Of a stretch of 6,159 nt of DNA, positions 1 to 5,598 are shown in pieces. The notes under the pieces are model-generated. The model was not told the DNA's origin. It worked only from the letters and a program-made list of their open reading frames with translations, and did not search any database. This DNA is from Clostridia bacterium (GTDB taxonomy: Bacteria > Bacillota_A > Clostridia > Oscillospirales > CAG-272), in assembly GCA_017462145.1 (NCBI GenBank), contig JAFTRT010000165.1, positions 1-6,159 on the forward strand. The letters are read 5' to 3'. The number at the start of each line of letters is the position of its first letter. The stretch's first letter is position 1. A program made the translations under genes and the position numbers.

Positions 1-816
1 ATTTTGAACCATACTTGCGATGGGGCAAGCGGCCAGGGTGACGATAGATTGTTTCATAATGGGATCGATGGGCAGAGCGAAGAGAACGGCGATGGCGACC
101 AGGGGAAAGACCAACTGATTGAGCGCCACGGCCAGATATTGTCTGGGGTCGCAGAAGATCTGACGGGGCTTTGCCGTGGCCAACCGCATACCCATGATGA
201 GCATACAGAGGGGAGTGGACATTCGTCCCAGCAGCTCCAGCATGGTCTCCAGAGCCGAGGGCAAGGTAATACCGAAGAGGTACATGGGAAAGGCAACCAA
301 GAGGCCAACGGTGGCGGGATTGAGAAACATCTTTCGGGGTTTGATAAAGCTTTTATCCAACGACACGATATACATGCCAACCGACCAGCCGATGAGGTTC
401 ATGGAGATGGAAAACATACTGGAATAGACCAGGGCCTCGGGATGTCCGGGAAGAAGCGACTCCAAGAGGGGAATGCCCAAAAATCCGCAGTTGGACAGGA
501 CGGCGGCCAGATTGATCACACGCCAGATGATATCCTTCCGTTTGGCACGGAAGAGGAAAAAGTAAAAGAGGAGGAGCCCCAACTGAAGCAGAAAGGTGAT
601 CAGAAAGCAGAGCCCCATATTTTTCAGCGAATCGGGAGAAAATGCCACCTGCCGAAAGGAATAGACGGTCAGACAGGGTTGACAAACGTACAGAAGAAGC
701 TTGGAAAAGGAGGGGATATGCTCATCCTTGATCAGCTTGGTCTTGATGAGTAAAAATCCGGGTACGGCATACAGAAGCATGACCGCAACAGCGGGAAGCG
801 TGACAAAAAAGCTCAT
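1..816 (-). CDS. AEC (auxin efflux carrier) family permease, 3' end cut by window edge
   Basis: The minus strand is open from ATG at 816 to the window edge, giving 272 residues; AEC carriers are usually about 300-320, so roughly the last transmembrane helix is missing. The protein is very hydrophobic. I see about eight helices, near residues 3-24, 36-52, 68-88, 100-120, 126-149, 167-187, 193-212 and 228-247, and a ninth begins near 256. Family-like features are a proline in helix 2 (P47), the N109-C-G-F-L-G-I-P116 segment and P202-L-C-M-L-I-M-G209, the discontinuous-helix prolines and glycines typical of Mem_trans proteins. These are inner-membrane secondary carriers, with characterised bacterial members moving organic acids such as malate; the substrate here cannot be read from sequence. 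The start is supported by an AAAGGAA ribosome site at 821-827, 4 bases upstream. It follows the AraB-like kinase by 33 bases, so the two are probably co-transcribed. Family is confident, substrate unknown. Confidence 0.88.
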   Translation of the reverse strand, partial: MSFFVTLPAVAVMLLYAVPGFLLIKTKLIKDEHIPSFSKLLLYVCQPCLTVYSFRQVAFSPDSLKNMGLCFLITFLLQLGLLLFYFFLFRAKRKDIIWRVINLAAVLSNCGFLGIPLLESLLPGHPEALVYSSMFSISMNLIGWSVGMYIVSLDKSFIKPRKMFLNPATVGLLVAFPMYLFGITLPSALETMLELLGRMSTPLCMLIMGMRLATAKPRQIFCDPRQYLAVALNQLVFPLVAIAVLFALPIDPIMKQSIVTLAACPIASMVQN

Positions 817-849
817 GGTGTTCCTTTCATATTCATTCGGACGGCCGCA

Positions 850-2484
850 TCAGCGGTCTCGGTAAATGGCCTTCATGACCGAATTGGGATCCCACCCAAA
901 GCTGTCATACAGCCGCAGATATTCCCGATACATGGCCTCATAGGCTTTGACGTGCTTGGGGTCGGGGGAATAGGTCTTGGCCAGCGGCAGGCGCATCTGC
1001 GCCGAAGCCTCTTGGATGGAGGAATAATAGCCACAGGCCACGGCACCGTGAATGGCACTGCCGATGGCGGTGGATTCCTCGGAGGAGAGCACGCCGATCT
1101 CACGGCCAAACACGTCGGCCAAAATTTGCATCATCAAGGGGTTTTTACGGGAGATCCCACCCGTTGCCACAATGCGCTTGACGGCGATCTCCGCATCGGC
1201 ATACAGCTCTGAAATACGGCGCAACGCAAAGGCGCAGGATTCCAACAGAGCCCGATAGATGTCCTCGGGACGGGTGGCGAGGGTCATGCCGATCAAAAGC
1301 CCCGACAGGCGGTTATCACAGATCACGGTTCGGTTTCCGTTCCACCAATCCAGCGCCAGCAGACCGTGGTCTCCCGGCTCCTGCTTTTCTGCCAAGGAGA
1401 GAAGATAGCCGTGGATGTTCATGCCTTTTTCGGCGGCGGCTCGCTCGTAGGAAGCGGGCACGCAATTGTCCACAAACCACGCAAATAGGTCGCCCATGGC
1501 GGAAATGCCCGCATCGTAGGTGGTCATGTCGGGGAAGGTCACATCCACGCCCCAGGACATGACGCCCGGCACCGGTTTACGGCTCTCGGAGATCAGACAA
1601 GCGCAGGCCGAGGTGCCCAAGGCCAGCAGCAGCAGTCCGTCCTCCACACCGGCGGCGGAAAAGGCTCCGTGTGCATCTGCGATGGGAGCGGCCACCACTA
1701 CATCGGTAGGAAGGTGGGTAATCTCGGACCATTCGGTGCACAGTGTCCCCACCGGGGAGCAAACCCGGGTAAAGCGGTCACTCAACTTGGTGCCCACCAA
1801 GGATTCCAACCGAGGATCAATGGCCTTGAAATAATCACGGGACGGATATTGGCCGTTGGGCTTGCGGTATTCCTTCAGACAGGCAAACGCCGTGCTGTGA
1901 CAGAACTTGCCCGTCAGCAGCTCTGCCGCATAGTCGCCCGTATTGAGAAAACGGGCGGTGGCCTCATAGACCGCAGGGGATTGTTGCAGGGTTTCGATCA
2001 TCTTTGGGAGCATGAGCTCGCAGGACATCTTGCCGCCGCTGTAGGACAGCAGATCGTCTCCCGTTTCGGCTGCGGCGGCTTCTGCTTGACGAACGTAGGG
2101 CTCGCCTCCGTGGTGCTTCCACATCTTCACGTAGGCGTGATGATCGGTTGCAAATTCCTCCCGTTGGCACAGAGGGATTCCCTCCTCATCCACGGGAAAA
2201 AAGGTACTGGTGGTAAAATCCATGCCGATGGCCGCCACCTCCTCGGGGTCGATGCCGTTGGCCTCCACCACCCCTCGCAGACAATGCACCAAGGCCTGCC
2301 GATAATCGGCAGGATCCTGGAGAGATTGATTCTTCTCCACGGGCTTGCCGCCGATTTGGGTTTCGTTTCCGCTTGGATAGACGTACACGCAGGTCTCGGG
2401 CAGAGGCGTTCCGTCCGAAAGCCGCACCAATACCGCACGGGCGGAGAGGGTGCCAAAATCCATACCGATGGCGTATTGCTTCAT
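850..2484 (-). CDS. araB: L-ribulokinase-like FGGY carbohydrate kinase (AraB type)
   Basis: A complete 544-residue protein, close to the usual 550-565 of bacterial AraB. It would phosphorylate L-ribulose (or a related ketose) with ATP in the cytoplasm, the second step of L-arabinose breakdown. The N-terminal nucleotide-binding lobe has the phosphate loop G7-M-D-F-G-T12 and a ribulokinase-like G87-M-D-F-T-T-S93. K204 and D270 (in P-I-A-D-A-H-G) match, by my recollection, the substrate lysine and catalytic aspartate of characterised ribulokinase. The C-terminal lobe has G290-T-S-A-C-A, D379-W-W-N-G-N-R385 and the FGGY signature G442-G-I-S-R-K-N-P449. Two places differ from canonical AraB: the substrate loop reads Y-D325-A-G-I where E-A-G-Q is usual, and G-T-S-A-C-A lacks the usual histidine. 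The start is supported by AAAGGAG at 2491-2497, 6 bases before ATG. It lies 16 bases after the HD gene and 33 before the AEC permease. No araA, araD or araR is visible, so the exact sugar is less certain than the family. Confidence 0.85.
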   Translation of the reverse strand: MKQYAIGMDFGTLSARAVLVRLSDGTPLPETCVYVYPSGNETQIGGKPVEKNQSLQDPADYRQALVHCLRGVVEANGIDPEEVAAIGMDFTTSTFFPVDEEGIPLCQREEFATDHHAYVKMWKHHGGEPYVRQAEAAAAETGDDLLSYSGGKMSCELMLPKMIETLQQSPAVYEATARFLNTGDYAAELLTGKFCHSTAFACLKEYRKPNGQYPSRDYFKAIDPRLESLVGTKLSDRFTRVCSPVGTLCTEWSEITHLPTDVVVAAPIADAHGAFSAAGVEDGLLLLALGTSACACLISESRKPVPGVMSWGVDVTFPDMTTYDAGISAMGDLFAWFVDNCVPASYERAAAEKGMNIHGYLLSLAEKQEPGDHGLLALDWWNGNRTVICDNRLSGLLIGMTLATRPEDIYRALLESCAFALRRISELYADAEIAVKRIVATGGISRKNPLMMQILADVFGREIGVLSSEESTAIGSAIHGAVACGYYSSIQEASAQMRLPLAKTYSPDPKHVKAYEAMYREYLRLYDSFGWDPNSVMKAIYRDR

Positions 2485-2500
2485 GCTTTTCTCCTTTCGG

Positions 2501-3082
2501 TCAGTCCAGCTCGTCCAAGGTCAGGGTGAAGCTGTCCAGATAGGTGTCGCAGAAATAGCGAACCTCGTCATAGACCAGATAGCGCTCCAGCTCGGCCTTG
2601 AGGGCTTGCTCCGCCTTGGCAAACTCACGGTTTCCGCTTCGCAGCTCCTCCACGCACTCGATGTAGGCGGACAGCTTGTCCGCCGCCTTGATGAGGATGC
2701 GCTCGTAGGAATCGGGATCGGGCTCCAACAGAGCGGCGTAGTCCCCGTAAAATTCCTCGGGGAGCATGGACAGCAGCTTTTCGTTGGCCACCGATTCGAT
2801 GTCCTTGTAGGCCTTGCGGATGTGAGGATTGTAATACTTAATGGGGGTGGGCAGGTCGCCTGTCAGCACCTCCGAGGACTCGTGATAGAGTGCCATGGTG
2901 GCGATGCGGTCGGCATTGAGGTTACCCCCGAATTTTCTGTTTTTGATGAGCGCCAGTGCATGGGCAAGCTGTGCCACCTGTGCGCTGTGTTCGGCAATGT
3001 TCTCATCGCTGACCGACTTCATCAGACTCCATCGGCGGATGAGCTTCATCCGTGCCATGTAGGCGAAAAAATTGTGATTCAT
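2501..3082 (-). CDS. yfbR: YfbR-type HD-domain 5'-deoxynucleotidase
   Basis: A 193-residue cytoplasmic protein that closely resembles E. coli YfbR, which dephosphorylates deoxynucleoside 5'-monophosphates in nucleotide salvage. It opens with the F-F-A-Y-M-A-R-M-K-L segment; R17-W18-S-L-M carries the tryptophan equivalent to YfbR Trp19, which favours 2'-deoxy substrates. Metal ligands line up as H32 (in E-H-S), H67, E68 and D135 (A-D-K-L-S-A-Y), with E71 and D76 in S-E-V-L-T-G-D-L-P-T-P-I-K-Y. The odd point is E68: the codons are CAC GAG, so the family's defining His-Asp pair is His-Glu. The frame is open further upstream to an ATG at 3202, but those 40 residues run through the hairpin and into aspS and look unlike the family. 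The ATG at 3082 gives the family N-terminus and has GGAG at 3087-3090. It follows aspS by 47 bases and precedes the kinase by 16. Confidence 0.9.
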   Translation of the reverse strand: MNHNFFAYMARMKLIRRWSLMKSVSDENIAEHSAQVAQLAHALALIKNRKFGGNLNADRIATMALYHESSEVLTGDLPTPIKYYNPHIRKAYKDIESVANEKLLSMLPEEFYGDYAALLEPDPDSYERILIKAADKLSAYIECVEELRSGNREFAKAEQALKAELERYLVYDEVRYFCDTYLDSFTLTLDELD

Positions 3083-3086
3083 GTTG

Positions 3087-3090
3087 CTCC
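3087..3090 (-). promoter_or_regulatory. Ribosome binding site that fixes the yfbR start
   Basis: On the minus strand GGAG lies 4 bases before the ATG at 3082. It sits just downstream of the intergenic hairpin, with 7 bases between the hairpin base and the motif. This favours the 193-residue protein over the 233-residue reading that begins inside aspS. The short spacing and closeness to the hairpin mean that folding of the leader could affect ribosome loading. Confidence 0.6.
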
Positions 3091-3097
3091 GTGATAA

Positions 3098-3125
3098 GCT
3101 TGCCCCCACACACGTGGGGGCAAGC
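3098..3125. terminator. Perfect 12-bp hairpin between aspS and yfbR, possible terminator
   Basis: The arm at 3098-3109 pairs without mismatch to 3114-3125, leaving a 4-base loop (ACAC at 3110-3113 on the plus strand). The stem includes five consecutive C-G pairs. It begins 4 bases beyond the aspS stop codon. On the plus strand the stem is followed by ATTTTTATT, the classic intrinsic-terminator layout, although no plus-strand gene is visible. On the minus strand, the direction of all genes here, it is followed only by TTATCACGG, a poor U-tract. In the coding direction it may therefore be a leaky terminator, a stabiliser of the aspS mRNA 3' end or a processing site, and may also stop antisense transcription from yfbR. 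The structure is seen directly; the function is inferred. Confidence 0.6.
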
Positions 3126-3129
3126 ATTT

Positions 3130-4926
3130 TTATTCTTCGTTGGTTGCCACAACGGCCAATCCAAGCTCTGCCAGAGCGTTGGGATCGGGCTCGGAGGGAC
3201 ATTTGGTCATCAGCTCCGATGCGTTCTGCACCTTGGGGAAAGCAATGACCTCTCGGATATCCTCACGGCCCAGGATCAGGGTGACCAGACGGTCCAGACC
3301 GAAGGCAAGGCCGCCGTGGGGCGGTACGCCGTAGCGGAAGGCCTCCAAGAGATAGCCGAATTTTTCCTTGGCCTCTTCCTCGCCAAGTCCCAGAACCGAG
3401 AACATCTTGGACTGGATCTCTCCGTCATGGATGCGGACCGATCCGCCGCCCAGCTCCGTACCGTTGAGTACGATGTCGTAGGCCTTGGCACGGACACGGC
3501 CGGGATCGCTGTCCAGATATTGCAGGTCTTCATCCATGGGTGCGGTGAAGGGATGGTGCTTGGCATAGAAGCGTCCGTCCTCCTCGCTGTATTCCAACAG
3601 GGGGAATTCGGTGACCCACAGGAAGCGGAAATCAAAGGGATCCAGCAGGTTCAGCTTCTTGGCGCACTCGCAACGGAGGGCACCCAAAGCGTCAAACACC
3701 ACGCTGTTCTTGTCGGCAACGATGAGGATCAGGTCTCCTGCCTCGGCACCCATGACCGTCTTGACGGCCTCGTTCTCCTCCTCGGAGAGGAACTTGGCGT
3801 AGGACGAGGAGATATCTCCCGTCTCGGCCCATTTCAGCCATGCCAAGCCCTTGGCACGGTAGGATTTGACAAACTCGCCCAGTGCGTCGATCTCCTTACG
3901 GGAGAACTTGGCACCGCCCTTGACGTTGATACCCCGTACCGAGCCGCCGTTTTCAATGGCGCCCGCAAAGACCTTGAAGCCACAGCCCCGAAGGGTCTCG
4001 GTCAGATCGGTCAGCTCAAAGCCGAAGCGAATGTCGGGCTTGTCCGAGCCAAAGCGGTTCATGGCTTCTTCATAGGGCATACGGATAAAGTCCTCTTGGA
4101 TCTCACGACCCACATAGTCTTTCATCAGCTTTTTGAGGAAGCCCTCATGCATCCGCATCACGTCGTCTGCGGTGACGATGGACATCTCGGTGTCGATCTG
4201 GGTAAATTCGGGCTGACGGTCTGCACGGAGATCCTCGTCACGGTAGCAACGGGCAATTTGGAAATAACGGTCAAAGCCCGAAACCATGAGCAGCTGCTTG
4301 TAGAGCTGAGGAGATTGGGGCAGAGCGTAGAACTTGCCCTTGTGCACACGGGAGGGCACCAGATAGTCTCTTGCTCCCTCGGGGGTCGGCTTGACCAAAT
4401 TGGGGGTTTCGATATCCACAAAGCCGTTCTCGGCGTAGTAGTCTCTGGCTAACTTGGTGATGCGGGAACGCTCCATGATGTTGCGCTGCATATCGGGACG
4501 GCGCAGGTCCAGATAGCGGTGGCGCAGACGGAGCTCGGCATTGACGTTGCTGTCCTCTACGATCTCAAAGGGAGGGGTCTCGGCCTTGGACAGAATGAGC
4601 AGATCCTCCACGAAGATTTCAATTTCTCCCGTGGGGAGGTTCTTGTTGACAGCAGCCTCGCCTCTGCGGCGAACCGTTCCCTTGGCGCAGAGAACGAACT
4701 CGGCACGAACGGTGAAGGCCTTGTCGAAGATCTCCCGGTCGGTCTTGTCGTCAAAGGCAAGCTGAACGATGCCGGTGCGGTCACGCAGGTCGATGAAAAT
4801 GAGGGAGCCAAGGTCTCTTTGCTTCTGAGCCCAGCCCATGACGCAAACCGTCTCGCCTACGTTTGCGGCGGAGAGGGTGGCGCAAAGATGTGTTCTTTTG
4901 TGTTGAGGTGTAAGTAACTCTGCCAT
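3130..4926 (-). CDS. aspS: Aspartyl-tRNA synthetase, class II, bacterial type
   Basis: A complete 598-residue cytoplasmic enzyme of normal bacterial length (about 590) that charges tRNA-Asp with aspartate using ATP. Domains in order: an N-terminal OB-fold anticodon-binding domain (about 10-120, with R37-D-L-G-S-L-I-F-I-D and D48-R-D-R-T-G at its core); the start of the class II catalytic core (about 140-285), with Q204-S-P-Q and motif 2 around R226-C-Y-R-D-E-D-L-R-A-D-R, followed by Q-P-E-F-T-Q-I-D; the bacterial GAD insertion (about 290-425); and the rest of the core with Y532-G-V-P-P-H-G-G and motif 3 G539-L-A-F-G-L-D-R-L. L39 falls where discriminating bacterial AspRS have Leu and non-discriminating ones often have His, hinting that it charges only tRNA-Asp; this is inference. 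Start: AGAAAGG lies 8 bases before the ATG at 4926. The gene comes 23 bases after the methyltransferase, an unusual neighbour, and the hairpin lies just beyond its TAA. Confidence 0.97.
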   Translation of the reverse strand: MAELLTPQHKRTHLCATLSAANVGETVCVMGWAQKQRDLGSLIFIDLRDRTGIVQLAFDDKTDREIFDKAFTVRAEFVLCAKGTVRRRGEAAVNKNLPTGEIEIFVEDLLILSKAETPPFEIVEDSNVNAELRLRHRYLDLRRPDMQRNIMERSRITKLARDYYAENGFVDIETPNLVKPTPEGARDYLVPSRVHKGKFYALPQSPQLYKQLLMVSGFDRYFQIARCYRDEDLRADRQPEFTQIDTEMSIVTADDVMRMHEGFLKKLMKDYVGREIQEDFIRMPYEEAMNRFGSDKPDIRFGFELTDLTETLRGCGFKVFAGAIENGGSVRGINVKGGAKFSRKEIDALGEFVKSYRAKGLAWLKWAETGDISSSYAKFLSEEENEAVKTVMGAEAGDLILIVADKNSVVFDALGALRCECAKKLNLLDPFDFRFLWVTEFPLLEYSEEDGRFYAKHHPFTAPMDEDLQYLDSDPGRVRAKAYDIVLNGTELGGGSVRIHDGEIQSKMFSVLGLGEEEAKEKFGYLLEAFRYGVPPHGGLAFGLDRLVTLILGREDIREVIAFPKVQNASELMTKCPSEPDPNALAELGLAVVATNEE

Positions 4927-4949
4927 TTTATTTGCCTTTCTCTATACTG

Positions 4950-5597
4950 TTATTTGCTTTTTTCGGAAACTGTATGGTTAGCGTATGTACTCCAAGAAGG
5001 CTCATAATCGTCTGTGGCTTGATTGCCCCACATATCCCAACCCTCTCGGTTGCCTCTTGCAAACAATTCCAAATATGGTGCGGAAGAGCAATTTTCTAAT
5101 AATGGAATAAACTCATCGGGCTTTCTTGAATGTTCCCTTTTCATAGCGCGTATTAGGTTTACCTGCGATCTTCCTGCATCCAATGTACGATTTTTGTCAC
5201 CTTTAATGCCAAACAATAGGATTTCCGTAACATTTCTGAAATAAAATCCGACACCTCGTCCATCGGGCATGCCGTCTTTCCTTATTTTTTCCCATATGAT
5301 GTTGGTCTTATATTCAAATCCCCATGCTTTCATGACCTCTAATCCTTCCGGTAACAGTGCGTTGGGAACCCACAAATACAGATGACATTTTTCGTCGGTA
5401 ACCTCTGAAACAGGTAGTTGCTTGATTTCATCTAAAGACATGGTGCTGTACCGGGTTAGCCTTTTATGCTCCGGAGCTACCTTTCCTGTTCTGTTTTGAA
5501 ACTGCCACGGAGGATCCGCATAGATCGTTTTATATTTTTTTCCTGCCGTGTATGACAAGAAATTCTCTATTGTTAAATCAAATTCTGATTTCGTCAT
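4950..5597 (-). CDS. MT-A70 family adenine-N6 DNA methyltransferase, modification partner of the upstream nuclease
   Basis: A complete 215-residue protein. It contains the catalytic motif D28-P-P-W31 (preceded by Y-A), which positions the target amino group in MT-A70/beta-type adenine methyltransferases; a central M-K-A-W-G-F-E-Y-K-T-N-I-I-W-E-K stretch (89-104); H156-S-R-K-P-D-E-F163; and Y175-L-E-L-F-A-R181 followed by G-W-D-M-W-G-N, the cofactor-binding region of the family, which binds S-adenosylmethionine. It would methylate adenine in the site cut by the adjacent nuclease and so protect host DNA. There is no visible target-recognition domain, as expected for short solitary or type II enzymes. 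The ATG lies 1 base after the nuclease stop (TGATATG) with AGAAGG 8 bases upstream, so translation is probably coupled. Base composition is AT-rich compared with aspS and the downstream genes, suggesting transfer. Phage or orphan MT-A70 enzymes look similar, but the nuclease neighbour argues for restriction-modification. Confidence 0.9.
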   Translation of the reverse strand: MTKSEFDLTIENFLSYTAGKKYKTIYADPPWQFQNRTGKVAPEHKRLTRYSTMSLDEIKQLPVSEVTDEKCHLYLWVPNALLPEGLEVMKAWGFEYKTNIIWEKIRKDGMPDGRGVGFYFRNVTEILLFGIKGDKNRTLDAGRSQVNLIRAMKREHSRKPDEFIPLLENCSSAPYLELFARGNREGWDMWGNQATDDYEPSWSTYANHTVSEKSK

Positions 5598-5598
5598 A

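Noticed and set aside
4..753. Long plus-strand open frame of 249 residues opposite the AEC permease
   Set aside because: It is Gly, His and Gln rich with no recognisable domain, and is the antisense of a clear membrane-protein frame.
1669..2529. Plus-strand open frame of 286 residues opposite the kinase
   Set aside because: It is a shadow of the AraB-like gene, with no plausible ribosome site or domain.
3098..3125. Hairpin core resembling a type I-E CRISPR repeat (CCCC-ACACAC-GTGGGG style)
   Set aside because: There is only one copy, with no spacers and no cas genes; the similarity is that of any short C-rich palindrome.
3083..3202. N-terminal extension of the YfbR-like protein to an ATG at 3202
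   Set aside because: It would overlap the aspS 3' end, run through the hairpin and add 40 Arg/Ser-rich residues foreign to the family; the ATG at 3082 has its own ribosome site and family-like N-terminus.
3052..4452. Long plus-strand open frame of 466 residues opposite aspS
   Set aside because: It covers the conserved AspRS catalytic regions in antisense and shows no family features; long antisense frames are common opposite GC-rich coding DNA.
156..4733. AGATCT sites at 156-161 and 4728-4733 as evidence about the nuclease target
   Set aside because: Host sites would be protected by the methyltransferase, and two sites in 6 kb say nothing about avoidance; the recognition sequence is unknown.
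4927..4975. Possible aspS promoter with TTTCCG, 17 bases, TATAGA upstream of aspS
   Set aside because: Only about 3 of 6 and 4 of 6 consensus matches, and the -10 overlaps the ribosome site, leaving almost no leader; too weak to annotate.
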